A DNA stretch of 40,240 bases. Source: Halolactibacillus alkaliphilus (GTDB lineage: Bacteria > Bacillota > Bacilli > Bacillales > Amphibacillaceae). The position numbers were made by a program, and so were the translations under genes. The notes beneath the pieces were generated by a model. It was not told where the DNA came from and searched no databases. It saw only the letters and a list, made by a program, of their open reading frames with translations. This document shows, piece by piece, positions 8,203 through 16,789 of this stretch. Each line of letters starts with the position of its first letter. Within the stretch, counting starts at the first letter, position 1. The stretch is taken from NCBI RefSeq assembly GCF_900115465.1, contig NZ_FOWN01000026.1:1-40240 (forward strand), written 5' to 3'.

Positions 8203-8331
8203 GATGTATAAGCTTGTGAATAGGCACAAGCGTTTCTACCTAAGTGACCGTAAATCACTGGACTACATCGATTGAAAAGACACCTTCTTTGTTGTGCAAT
8301 CGATGACTCAAAGAAAGGTGTCTTTGTTTTT
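8203..8331 (+). ncRNA. Guanine-type purine riboswitch with terminator, upstream of adenine deaminase
   Basis: The aptamer covers 8203-8269: P1 GATGTA/TACATC, P2 GCTTGTG/CACAAGC (8212-8218 and 8225-8231), J2/3 GTTTCTACC (8232-8240), P3 around CCGTAAA, and J3/1 GAC before P1. The specificity base (position 74 in xpt numbering, here 8263) is C, which pairs with guanine; adenine switches have U. An expression platform follows: a terminator hairpin (AAAGACACC... at 8276 pairing with GGTGTCTTT, then GTTTTT to 8331) competes with an antiterminator formed by CATCGATTG (8266-8274) and CAATCGATG (8297-8305). The antiterminator shares bases with P1, so ligand binding should switch transcription off. Confidence 0.88.
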
Positions 8332-8441
8332 GAAAGAATAGGGTATAAGTAACGTAACTGTGGACTTGATATCGATGCGGTCGGTGTAGGGTTATGACAG
8401 ACGGATAAAATATAAAGGGGTAAAGAGAAGGGGAGATTATA

Positions 8442-10217
8442 ATGGTTAAACCACTATACACAGTAAGTGAACAATTAATGGCAGTTACAAATGGAAAAGA
8501 TTACGCTGATACCGTGATTACAAATGGGACGATTGTTAATGTGATGACAGGCGAATTGAATGAGGGGTTAGATGTAGCCATTAAAGATGAGCGGATTGTC
8601 TTTATCGGTCAGGCGAAGAAGATGATTGGAGAAAAGACAACTGTGATTGATGCGACAGGTCGGTATGTAGCTCCAGGTTTAATGGATGGTCATATGCATG
8701 TGGAAAGTACCATGTTTTCTGTCTCAACTTTCAGTCAAGCGGCCGTCAAAAAAGGGACAACGGCAATTTTTATGGACCCGCATGAAATGGCTAATGTCTT
8801 TGGTATAGAAGGTGTTCGTTTAATGCATGAGGAAGGTAGACAAGCACCTATTCATGTTTTTACTACCTTTCCCTCATGTGTACCAGCAACAGACGATTTG
8901 GAAGATGCCGGTGCAGAAATATCAGTAGATGATGTCAAGGAAGGTTTAACATGGGACGGTGTCGTTGGGCTTGGAGAAGTGATGAATTACCCAGGTGTAA
9001 TACAAAGAAACGAAAAAATGGTAGGTGAAATTAATGCGACATTAGCACAAAATCTCACCCCAACGGGTCACTTTCCTGAAGGAACAAAAGAAGAGTTAAC
9101 GAGCTATTTATTAAGTGGTGTCAACTCATGTCATGAGACAGTCACAAAAGAACAAGCAATTGAAAAGTTACGTCTTGGTATGTATGTGATGATCAGAGAA
9201 GGATCTGCGTGGCAGGATGTGAAAGAAGTCATTAAGGTGATCACAGAGAACCGGGTGCAAACAGACTACATTATGTTAGTGACAGACGATATTTATCCGG
9301 AAACACTGGTACAAAAAGGTCAAATTAATCATGTTGTCAGACGTGCTATAGAAGAAGGTGTTGATCCGGTCATTGCGATTAAGTTAGCGACGTTAAACAC
9401 CGCGCGATACTTTAATTTAGACCGAGATTATGGAAGTATTGCGCCAGGTAAAGTAGCTGATATTATCTTATTGGATCATCTAGAAACTGTTGAACCAACG
9501 GATGTGTTCGTTAAGGGAACACATGTGGTGAAAAATAAGGCCTTTATTCAAGAAGTTAAACCTTATCTTTATCCAGAAAAATATTATCAGTCAGTAAAAG
9601 TGAAGCGTCCCCTTGTTGCTGATGACTTTAACTTAGTGACAGACCTAATGGGACCAGTTAATGTGAATATTATAGAAGTGATAGAGAATAGTGCGCGTAC
9701 TAAAAAGCAAACCGTCTCACTAAAAGTATCAGATGGTGCACTACAAGTAGATATGAAAAATGACGTGATTAAACTTGCATGCATTGATCGCCATCATCAA
9801 ACGGGACAAATATCAAACCAGTTCGTGACGGGTTTTGAGTTAAAAAGAGGAGCTGTTGCATCGACAGTGGCTCATGATAGCCACAACTTACTGGTGATGG
9901 GTGTCAGTGAAACTGATATGGCTGTGGCAGCTAACTACCTTATTAAAATTGGTGGTGGAATGGTATGTGTACTTGATGGAGAAGTGATTGCAGAAGTGCC
10001 TTTACCGATTGCCGGGCTTATGTCTGACTTAGATGAATCCACATTGTTACAAAAAGTAGAACAGTTGAAGCAGGGGTGGGTTCGTCTCGGGTGCCAGATG
10101 CATGCGCCATTTATGACCTTCTCTCTCATTGCTTTACCTGTCATACCTGATATAAGGATTAGCAACAGGGGGTTGGTTGATGTGACGACCTTCAACTTGA
10201 TCGATACCATCTGTTAA
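8442..10217 (+). CDS. adeC: Adenine deaminase
   Basis: Converts adenine to hypoxanthine and ammonia in purine salvage, in the cytosol. The 591-residue protein is of normal length for Ade/AdeC amidohydrolases. It shows the N-terminal amidohydrolase metal motif MDGHMHVESTMF, the family word DPHEMANVFG, GHFPEG, NSCHE and the late LVTDD, followed by ATLNTARYFNLDRDYGSIAPGK. The ATG follows AAGGGGAG. It is preceded by a guanine-type purine riboswitch with a terminator and a 110-base leader, so it should be expressed only when guanine is scarce. It appears monocistronic. Confidence 0.94.
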   Translation: MVKPLYTVSEQLMAVTNGKDYADTVITNGTIVNVMTGELNEGLDVAIKDERIVFIGQAKKMIGEKTTVIDATGRYVAPGLMDGHMHVESTMFSVSTFSQAAVKKGTTAIFMDPHEMANVFGIEGVRLMHEEGRQAPIHVFTTFPSCVPATDDLEDAGAEISVDDVKEGLTWDGVVGLGEVMNYPGVIQRNEKMVGEINATLAQNLTPTGHFPEGTKEELTSYLLSGVNSCHETVTKEQAIEKLRLGMYVMIREGSAWQDVKEVIKVITENRVQTDYIMLVTDDIYPETLVQKGQINHVVRRAIEEGVDPVIAIKLATLNTARYFNLDRDYGSIAPGKVADIILLDHLETVEPTDVFVKGTHVVKNKAFIQEVKPYLYPEKYYQSVKVKRPLVADDFNLVTDLMGPVNVNIIEVIENSARTKKQTVSLKVSDGALQVDMKNDVIKLACIDRHHQTGQISNQFVTGFELKRGAVASTVAHDSHNLLVMGVSETDMAVAANYLIKIGGGMVCVLDGEVIAEVPLPIAGLMSDLDESTLLQKVEQLKQGWVRLGCQMHAPFMTFSLIALPVIPDIRISNRGLVDVTTFNLIDTIC

Positions 10218-10386
10218 GTGAGCGATGATAAAAAAAGCGCGACGTCTCGTTTTTTGACCATATGAATTAAGAAAGAGTATGTCTTTTAATGCTTGTCTTT
10301 ACATGATAAAATGGTACTTTAGATGATGAATTAATTTAATAAAGTAAGGACATGGTAATAGACGTGATCAGTTGGAGGAGAAACAG

Positions 10387-11586
10387 ATGAAGCGCGGTAG
10401 TTTTCAAGCGATGAAAAAATTAAATAAATCGTTAATTTTAAAAAAGATATTGAATGACGGACCTATTTCTCGTGCGGAAATAGCAAAGGCCATTAAACTG
10501 ACCCCACCGACGGTGGGAACAATCGTTAAAGAGTTAATTGAACAACAAATCGTCAAAGAGAGTGCGCAAGGTGAGTCGAAGGGTGGAAGAAAACCGACAT
10601 TACTGGTCATTGACCACGACGCTTTTTGTGTGATTGGTATTGACGCTGGACCAAGAGAAGTCTCTGTTGTCCTAACGAATCTGCAAGCGAATCTTATTGA
10701 TAAGAAGGAAGTCAGCGTAACAAAAGGCATAGCCAAACAGGATTATTTAGCGCTATTAATTAATGAAGCAGAGGCGCTTATTAATCGTAACGAAACATAC
10801 ATGGATAAACTTATTGGGATAGGTGTTGCGATGCACGGCGTTGTTGATGCGAAAAATGGTGTCGGTTTATTTGCCCCAAATCTACATTTGCGAGATATCC
10901 CAGTAAAAGACGTCTTAACAAAGCATTTTGATTTAGTCGTTCAAGTTGAAAATGATGCCAGAGCCTTAGCTTTAGGGGAAACGTGGTTTGGCCAAGGAAA
11001 AGGGATCAATAATCTACTCGCGGTTAACATTGGCAGTGGCGTTGGTGCGGGTGTTGTATTAGATGGTAAACTGTACCGTGGTGATGCGCATATTGCAGGA
11101 GAGATTGGACATATGACGATTGATTTACACGGGGAAACGTGTAGTTGTGGAAATAAAGGATGCCTTCAGACAATTGTCTCTGGCGAAGCCATCCAAAAGC
11201 GAGCTGAACAGGCGTTAATAGCTGGTGTGGAGACGACATTAACTACAACTTCACCAACTGCCTATGATTTATTTAAAGCGGCTGAAGCGGGGGATTGTTT
11301 TAGTCAATCGTGTTTAACTGAAACAGCAGAAGCGATTGGTATTGGCTTGACGAATGTCATTCATACAATCAACCCTGACAGAATCCTTTTAAATGGCGGC
11401 GTGATGAAAGCGAGTAAGTATTTATTGCCTGAGATAAAAGCGACAGTCAACCGACGTGCGCTAACTAAAAAAGCAAAAGAAACCCCGATTTTTGTCTCTG
11501 AGTTAGGTGATGAGGCTACCGCATTAGGCGCAGTGGCACTTGTCCTCGTCGAAGTGTTTAAACGTAATGGCGAGATTCATGTATAA
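10387..11586 (+). CDS. ROK-family transcriptional regulator (XylR/NagC-like)
   Basis: Sugar-responsive DNA-binding protein. Of about 399 residues, the first 80 form a winged helix-turn-helix (ISRAEIAKAIKLTPPTVGTIVKELI) and the rest a ROK sugar-kinase-like domain, with VNIGSGVGAGVVLDG and the ROK zinc motif CSCGNKGCLQTIVSGEA. A TTG at 10372 is in frame, but GGAGGAG at 10374-10380 indicates the ATG at 10387. It is not next to a sugar catabolic gene: the adenine deaminase lies upstream and a lipoprotein gene overlaps its 3' end. The regulated genes and ligand cannot be named; xylose, glucose and amino sugars are typical of the family. Confidence 0.88.
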   Translation: MKRGSFQAMKKLNKSLILKKILNDGPISRAEIAKAIKLTPPTVGTIVKELIEQQIVKESAQGESKGGRKPTLLVIDHDAFCVIGIDAGPREVSVVLTNLQANLIDKKEVSVTKGIAKQDYLALLINEAEALINRNETYMDKLIGIGVAMHGVVDAKNGVGLFAPNLHLRDIPVKDVLTKHFDLVVQVENDARALALGETWFGQGKGINNLLAVNIGSGVGAGVVLDGKLYRGDAHIAGEIGHMTIDLHGETCSCGNKGCLQTIVSGEAIQKRAEQALIAGVETTLTTTSPTAYDLFKAAEAGDCFSQSCLTETAEAIGIGLTNVIHTINPDRILLNGGVMKASKYLLPEIKATVNRRALTKKAKETPIFVSELGDEATALGAVALVLVEVFKRNGEIHV

Positions 11587-12190
11587 GCATTGTAAATGTC
11601 ACTATTACTTATTGATCATGCTGTTCTTGTTTGTATTAGCCGGTTGTCAATCGGAGGAGGCCGATACGGCATCACTCTTAAGTCAGATAAAAGAGCAAGA
11701 AGAGGAGATGGCGCGTCTCATTCGTGATAACCAAGCGCTAAGAGCATCAATTCAACAATTACAGCGGCCACAAGCATTCTCATATATTGAACAACTAGGT
11801 GAAGAAGCGCGTGGTCACTATCAAGCTTTTTTAAAATCAGAAGACTTAAGCCATTTTGAGTCGTTTACTTCTGATGAAATGTTCGTTGTATTTCTTCATA
11901 GTGTAGCAACTGGTGAAGACCGGGTGAGTACGTTGATTCTTTATAATGATGGATCTTTCAGTGATGAGCTGGAATTACAAGGCTACTATCAAGAAAATAT
12001 CTTTAGAGAGTATTCAGAGATGGCGTTTGATTTTCGATATTTTTATGATCTGCATGTAGATGAACTCCAGTCACGTGAGGATAAGGATATTGTCAAAATG
12101 AGTGTGCGTTTTGAATTATTTAGTGCCACACATGTCGCTGAACTTCGTAAACAAGACAACATATGGAAAGTGTTTGCCGGACCATATTAA
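11579..12190 (+). CDS. Uncharacterised lipoprotein with coiled-coil segment
   Basis: No recognised family. The likely 203-residue product begins with a lipoprotein signal ending in a lipobox LAGC (Cys23), so it should be anchored to the outer face of the membrane. Residues about 30-62 (SLLSQIKEQEEEMARLIRDN) form a short heptad-rich coiled coil, followed by a soluble domain of mixed charge that ends in LRKQDNIWKVFAGPY. Starts at TTG 11540, ATG 11567 and ATG 11579 are all in frame; the last gives the best signal peptide. It overlaps the ROK stop by eight bases, so translation is probably coupled to that gene. No strong Shine-Dalgarno site is visible. Confidence 0.75.
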   Translation: MYKHCKCHYYLLIMLFLFVLAGCQSEEADTASLLSQIKEQEEEMARLIRDNQALRASIQQLQRPQAFSYIEQLGEEARGHYQAFLKSEDLSHFESFTSDEMFVVFLHSVATGEDRVSTLILYNDGSFSDELELQGYYQENIFREYSEMAFDFRYFYDLHVDELQSREDKDIVKMSVRFELFSATHVAELRKQDNIWKVFAGPY

Positions 12191-12212
12191 TCATAGTATA
12201 ACGATCGTTTAA

Positions 12213-12246
12213 GAACCACTCTTTGATTAAAGAGTGGTTCTATTTT
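12213..12246 (+). terminator. Terminator after the lipoprotein gene
   Basis: GAACCACTCTTT pairs with AAAGAGTGGTTC around a short loop, followed by TATTTTAT. It separates the ROK/lipoprotein unit from the LacI-family gene. Confidence 0.85.
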
Positions 12247-12308
12247 ATCTTATGAAGAAAAATATGGTATAATATTTTACGATTTCTAATAACGAAAGGA
12301 GTGATAGA

Positions 12309-13328
12309 ATGGCAACGTTAAAAGATATTGCTAAAGAGGCGAATGTGAGTGTAATGACGGTATCAAATGTTATTCACAATCGTACGGATAAAGTATCGCA
12401 GGATACTATTGATAAAGTACAAAGTATAATAAAAAAATATAATTATACGCCAAATATGTATGCGCGCTCTTTAGTTAATCGAAAATCTAAATTAGTAGCC
12501 ATTATTTTTTTCCATTCAACGGAGACGAATGATGGAACGTTTAGAGATCCGTTCAACACAGAAATACTCGCAGGTATTGAAGAAGTAATAAAGAAACAAG
12601 AGTTTCATTTACTTGTTCAATCCGTGCACTCTATTCAGGAAATAGAGTTAATTGTGTCAAAATGGAATGTTGATAGTGTCGTCATCATTGGTATGTTGCC
12701 GGATAAAGTATCGTCAGTTGAACAGAAGATAACCAAGCCTGTCGTTATTATTGATACATACTATGACAGTAAAAAAGAGCATGTTTTCTTCGTGAATAGT
12801 GATGATCAACAAGGTGCAAAGTTAGCAACACAACATCTAATTGAAAATGGACATAAAAAAATCGGTTTCGTTTCATATGGTGGCCTAGATGCTGGTGGTG
12901 TGGTGGAAAAAAGATATAAAAGCTATGTTGAAACGATGAAAAAACACCAATTAACGGTCAATGAACAAACTATTTTTTCGTATGATAGCCAAAAAGAAGA
13001 TATAGAGGCATTTTGTGATCGATTGCTTCAACTCAAGAGGGAGTTCACAGCATTAGTATTTGCTGCAGATTTAATAGCGCTTGAAGTCATGCAGACATTC
13101 TTTGATCGTGGCGTTGTTATACCAGAAGATGTATCTATTGTTGGTTTTGATGATATATACGCATCAAAGTTAGTAAGACCAAAGTTAACTACTATTCGTC
13201 AGGATATTCAGTTAAAGGGGCATCAAGTCGCACATATTATCATAGATTTATTAAATAAAAAAAGGCCTCAAAAGATATGCACGATGCCGGTTTACTTAGT
13301 GAAAAGGCAATCAACAAGAAAAATTTAA
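12309..13328 (+). CDS. LacI-family transcriptional regulator of the sugar ABC operon
   Basis: Sugar-responsive repressor. The 339-residue protein has the N-terminal LacI helix-turn-helix and hinge (TLKDIAKEANVSVMTVSNVIH) and a periplasmic-binding-protein-like sensor domain ending in DVSIVGFDDIYASKLVRPKLTTIRQD. The start follows AACGAAAGGAGTG. A -10 TATAAT lies at 12268-12273 with a weak -35. The gene is immediately upstream of the ABC importer genes, with a separate promoter and two identical palindromic operators in between; it very probably represses that operon. The inducing sugar is unknown. Confidence 0.92.
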   Translation: MATLKDIAKEANVSVMTVSNVIHNRTDKVSQDTIDKVQSIIKKYNYTPNMYARSLVNRKSKLVAIIFFHSTETNDGTFRDPFNTEILAGIEEVIKKQEFHLLVQSVHSIQEIELIVSKWNVDSVVIIGMLPDKVSSVEQKITKPVVIIDTYYDSKKEHVFFVNSDDQQGAKLATQHLIENGHKKIGFVSYGGLDAGGVVEKRYKSYVETMKKHQLTVNEQTIFSYDSQKEDIEAFCDRLLQLKREFTALVFAADLIALEVMQTFFDRGVVIPEDVSIVGFDDIYASKLVRPKLTTIRQDIQLKGHQVAHIIIDLLNKKRPQKICTMPVYLVKRQSTRKI

Positions 13329-13334
13329 AAAAAG

Positions 13335-13363
13335 TTGTAAAAACGCTTACAAAGTGGTACTAT
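13335..13363 (+). promoter_or_regulatory. Promoter of the sugar ABC operon with overlapping cre site
   Basis: TTGTAA (13335-13340) and TACTAT (13358-13363) are 17 bases apart. A catabolite-responsive element TAAAAACGCTTACA (13338-13351) overlaps the -35; it matches the 14-base CcpA consensus at 13 positions by eye. CcpA binding here would repress the operon when preferred sugars are present. Confidence 0.6.
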
Positions 13364-13365
13364 AA

Positions 13366-13440
13366 GTTTAACGTTAAACCTCTGTACTCAAGAAATCTTA
13401 TAAAGGGTATATTTTTTTACCACAAGGTTTAACGTTAAAC
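13366..13440. promoter_or_regulatory. Twin palindromic operators GTTTAACGTTAAAC
   Basis: The perfect 14-bp palindrome GTTTAACGTTAAAC occurs at 13366-13379, just after the -10, and again at 13427-13440, just before the solute-binding protein gene. Centres are 61 bp apart, near six helical turns, so two dimers would lie on the same DNA face. The central CG with symmetric arms is typical of LacI-family operators; the protein encoded at 12309-13328 is the obvious candidate. Confidence 0.8.
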
Positions 13441-13465
13441 TAATACGGAGCAAGGAGGAAATGCT

Positions 13466-14833
13466 ATGTTTAAAAAATTATGGATTAGTATGTTGGTTCT
13501 GTTGAGTGTCTTAGTAGCTTGTAGTGGTGGGGGTGCGTCGAATAACTTAACAAAAGATGAAACGCCCGACAAGGGTATGGAAGTTTTTGGTGAGGCAGTA
13601 ATGTTTAATCCGAATAAGTTGGTAAATGATGGTGAACCAATCACAATTGAATTGTGGACCTGGGGAGCAGAAGATGTCTTTCAAAAGCAAATCGACGCCT
13701 ATAAGGAAATCTATCCCAATGTAGATATAAAGACAGTTGTGAACCCTTGGGATGAGATGTGGACTAAATTACCACTCGCATTGCAAGGAGATGATGGTCC
13801 AGCGTTATTTAATATTCATAATTCGCAACATGATAACTTGATCAACTTTTTAGCACCTTACGATATTCCGTTAGCAGATTTACAAGCTGATTTTTCAGGG
13901 GTAGATGCACATATAATTGATGGTGACATTCACTATTTTGATATTGGGATTATGACAGGTAGCATTTTTTATAATAAAGTTTTATGGGAAGAGGCTGGTT
14001 TAACCGAGGAAGATATTCCGCATACTTGGGAAGAGTTCGCTTTGGTGGCAAAGCAACTAACCAAAAAAGATGATACCGGTTCAATTATTCAAGCTGGATA
14101 TAACTTTAACGGTGATTACCAAGCGATGGTTTTAGGCTTACCTTATCAACAAGAGGATTTACTCTTTAGTGAAAACGGTCAAAATATTAACTATGATTCC
14201 GAAGCACGCTTGGCATTTACAGAATATCTTCATGAGTTATATTATGAACACGAAGTGGGTTCGCCGAACTTTGGTGATGATTCTTCTCAAAGCTTTGGGA
14301 ATGGTCAGTCTGCGATGGTTTACAAGTGGGGATGGTTCCAAGGAGAATTGAATAATAATTATCCAGATATAGAGTGGGGTGTTTTTCAAACACCATTTAT
14401 AACAGAAGAAATACCATTTGCGATTGATCGTTATAATGGTGAAAGTACATTTGGAATCAATAAAAATGCCCCGAGTGCTGAACAAGAAGTAGCGCAGGAT
14501 TTTGTGCGATTTGTTTTGGCAGGTGACGATTTTTCGGTAGATTATGCTCTTTTAAATTCTACTTTCCCAACCAAGTATGCGGTGGCTAATCATGCTGAGA
14601 TTCTTTCTAATCCTGTTCTCAGTGTGTTATCAGAAAATATTGATAGATATATGTGGCCGGGTCCATTTCCGGCAATTATAGAAACAGTATCTGGTCAAGT
14701 TTTCCAAGAGATTTTCTATAATCGGAAAGACATTGAGAGTGTTTTATCACAAGCACAGGAAGATATTGAAAATGGTATGTCGCAGTCAAAGTTTATCTCA
14801 GCAGAAAAAAACTATCTGCATTATAACGACTAA
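13466..14833 (+). CDS. Sugar ABC transporter substrate-binding lipoprotein
   Basis: Extracellular family 1 solute-binding protein that captures a sugar outside the cell and delivers it to the two permeases that follow. The 455-residue precursor has a lipoprotein signal with lipobox LVAC (Cys19) followed by a GGG linker. The mature part shows the family features EPITIELWTWGAEDVFQKQI, IFYNKVLWEEAGL and WEEF. The start follows AAGGAGG. It is the first gene of the operon, and a 27-base hairpin follows it (14857-14883). The sugar cannot be identified from sequence; di- or oligosaccharides are usual for this family. Confidence 0.93.
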   Translation: MFKKLWISMLVLLSVLVACSGGGASNNLTKDETPDKGMEVFGEAVMFNPNKLVNDGEPITIELWTWGAEDVFQKQIDAYKEIYPNVDIKTVVNPWDEMWTKLPLALQGDDGPALFNIHNSQHDNLINFLAPYDIPLADLQADFSGVDAHIIDGDIHYFDIGIMTGSIFYNKVLWEEAGLTEEDIPHTWEEFALVAKQLTKKDDTGSIIQAGYNFNGDYQAMVLGLPYQQEDLLFSENGQNINYDSEARLAFTEYLHELYYEHEVGSPNFGDDSSQSFGNGQSAMVYKWGWFQGELNNNYPDIEWGVFQTPFITEEIPFAIDRYNGESTFGINKNAPSAEQEVAQDFVRFVLAGDDFSVDYALLNSTFPTKYAVANHAEILSNPVLSVLSENIDRYMWPGPFPAIIETVSGQVFQEIFYNRKDIESVLSQAQEDIENGMSQSKFISAEKNYLHYND

Positions 14834-14856
14834 GTTTTACTCGGTTTGATATAAAT

Positions 14857-14883
14857 GAAGCAGCTTCATTGTGTTGCTGCTTC
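14857..14883 (+). other. Intercistronic hairpin between binding protein and permease genes
   Basis: GAAGCAGC (14857-14864) pairs with GCTGCTTC (14876-14883) with no T run. Such hairpins often stabilise the upstream message, giving more binding protein than permease; that role is inference. Confidence 0.5.
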
Positions 14884-14910
14884 ACAATTATTAACTAAGA
14901 AGGTGTTTAC

Positions 14911-15795
14911 ATGAATGGAAATGTAGTAGAGCGTAAAAAACAAAGTATATTTAGTTTGAAAAATGTCACCATAGTAATCTTACTTTTACATTTTTCGATT
15001 TTTATGATTTACCCAATCATCATGGCTTTTGTAGGTAGTTTTCATCATTGGAATCCATTAAGTAATGTGTTTGAGTTTACCGGAATAGAAAATTACATAC
15101 AGATATTAAATAGCAAACTTTTTTGGACATCAATGTCTAACACATTGATTTTTTCTCTCGTCGTTATCTTTTTTAGGGTGAGCATCGGTTTAGTGATTGC
15201 GCTGGCTTTATATTCAAAATTATCACGATTTAAAACGACCTTTCGAACGATTTTCTACATGCCAACAATTACGCCCCTAGTTGCCGTATCATTTGTTTGG
15301 GTATGGTTATATAATCCGCAGTTTGGTTTGATTAACGAGGTGTTTAATTTGGATATTAATTGGTTGCGTGATAGTAGAACGGCGCTTCCAGCAGTTATGG
15401 TTATGACGACTTGGAAAGATTTCGGTTATGCGACTATTATCTATCTAGGTGGTTTAATGTCATTGCCAAAAGATGCCTTTGAGGCAGCAGAAATTGATGG
15501 GGCAAATAGTTGGACGGCGTTTAAGTATTTAACTTGGCCGCTATTGACACCAATTACAATGTTAGTAGCAGTAACCTCACTCATTACATACTTGCAGTCA
15601 TTTATACAAATATTAGTTATGACTGAGGGGGGACCTGGTACTTCTACTTATACGATCTCCTATCTAATATATGAAGATGCCTTTATAAATTATAATTTTG
15701 GCTCTGCTTCTGCAATGTCTGTTGTGTTATTCGTATGTATATCCGGTCTTACACTTATTTCCTTCAAATTAACTCAAAAGAAAGCGGGGGTATAG
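14911..15795 (+). CDS. Sugar ABC transporter permease, MalF/UgpA type
   Basis: First membrane subunit of the sugar importer. The 294-residue protein has about six membrane helices. It carries the cytoplasmic EAA loop that contacts the ATPase, seen as EAAEIDGANSWTAFKYLTWP near residue 190. The ATG follows AAGAAGGTG. It sits between the binding protein and the second permease, three bases before the next gene's start. No ATPase gene is in the operon, so a shared MsmX/MsmK-type ATPase encoded elsewhere must power it; this is known for several Firmicutes sugar importers. Confidence 0.93.
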   Translation: MNGNVVERKKQSIFSLKNVTIVILLLHFSIFMIYPIIMAFVGSFHHWNPLSNVFEFTGIENYIQILNSKLFWTSMSNTLIFSLVVIFFRVSIGLVIALALYSKLSRFKTTFRTIFYMPTITPLVAVSFVWVWLYNPQFGLINEVFNLDINWLRDSRTALPAVMVMTTWKDFGYATIIYLGGLMSLPKDAFEAAEIDGANSWTAFKYLTWPLLTPITMLVAVTSLITYLQSFIQILVMTEGGPGTSTYTISYLIYEDAFINYNFGSASAMSVVLFVCISGLTLISFKLTQKKAGV

Positions 15796-15798
15796 CAG

Positions 15799-16617
15799 AT
15801 GAAGCAAGTAAAGGTTATACTATTTAATTTGATATTATTAGCTTTTTCAATATTAACTGTGGTGCCTTTTGTATGGATGCTTGTATCATCCTTTAAACCT
15901 AATAGTGAAATTGTTAAGATTGGTGGCAGCTTCTTACCTGATACATTTACAATACAGAACTATATTAACGTTCAAGAACGTTTCGATTTTTTAAGGATGT
16001 TTGGAAATAGCTTATTCGTAGCGGTCGTTGTAACGGGTACCGTCATCTATACAAGTGCTATTGTAGGGTTTGCCTTAGCTAAATACACATTTAAAGGCCG
16101 GGAATTTATTTTTGGGATGATCTTAGGAACAATGATGATTCCGTGGGCAGTAACGATTATTCCTCGATATGATATGATTGTGAATTTCGGTTGGTTAGAC
16201 AGCTATATAGCGTTAATTTTGCCTTCCATCTTTAGTGGTTTCGGAATATTTCTCTTAAGGCAAAATATCATGACTATTCCTGATGATGTGATAGAGGCAG
16301 CTAGGATGGATGGTGCGACAGAATGGTATATTTTCCACAGGGTTATTTTACCGATGTCCCGAAATGCTATTTCAAGTATTGCTATTTTTCAATTTTTGTG
16401 GGTATGGGAAGATTTCTTATGGCCATATCTCATCATTAATACGCAATCTAAACAGTTGATTGCAGTGGGGTTAAAACTGTTTAGTGGTCAGTACGGAACA
16501 GACTACGGTGGTTTATTTGCGGCAACAGCAATCTCAATTATTCCGGTAATTATCGTGTATGTTACCTTCCAAAAACGCTTTATTGCAGGAATTTCAGGTG
16601 CTGCAGTAAAAGGGTGA
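15799..16617 (+). CDS. Sugar ABC transporter permease, MalG/UgpE type
   Basis: Second membrane subunit, partner of the preceding permease. The 272-residue protein has about six membrane helices and the EAA loop EAARMDGATEWYIFHRVILP near residue 170. It ends with FIAGISGAAVKG, a typical MalG-like C-terminus that contacts the ATPase. It is the last gene of the operon; no glycosidase or ATPase follows. Weak hairpins and a T run (near 16703-16711) downstream may terminate the transcript. Confidence 0.93.
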   Translation: MKQVKVILFNLILLAFSILTVVPFVWMLVSSFKPNSEIVKIGGSFLPDTFTIQNYINVQERFDFLRMFGNSLFVAVVVTGTVIYTSAIVGFALAKYTFKGREFIFGMILGTMMIPWAVTIIPRYDMIVNFGWLDSYIALILPSIFSGFGIFLLRQNIMTIPDDVIEAARMDGATEWYIFHRVILPMSRNAISSIAIFQFLWVWEDFLWPYLIINTQSKQLIAVGLKLFSGQYGTDYGGLFAATAISIIPVIIVYVTFQKRFIAGISGAAVKG

Positions 16618-16789
16618 TCGATTGATACTATAAAAATAACTGGCGAATGTCTTATTAGTTGATAGACATTGGCTCTGATCTCTAAATGAGATAGGACTCA
16701 TACTTTTTTTGTCAAAGTGCTGAAAAACTATAGTAGGAGAAAAGTTGTATATGCTACACTATCGAAAAGGATAAAAAAGGGTGTAGTCA

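Noticed and set aside
8203-8269. Adenine riboswitch
   Set aside because: The gene downstream suggested adenine, but the specificity base before P1 is C, not U, so I call it guanine-type.
8255-8461. Minus-strand frame across the purine riboswitch platform
   Set aside because: It covers the terminator and adeC start in antisense; base composition follows the RNA elements and no ribosome site is present.
14169-14485. Short frames on both strands inside the binding-protein gene
   Set aside because: They are overlapped fully by a convincing lipoprotein gene and have no ribosome sites.
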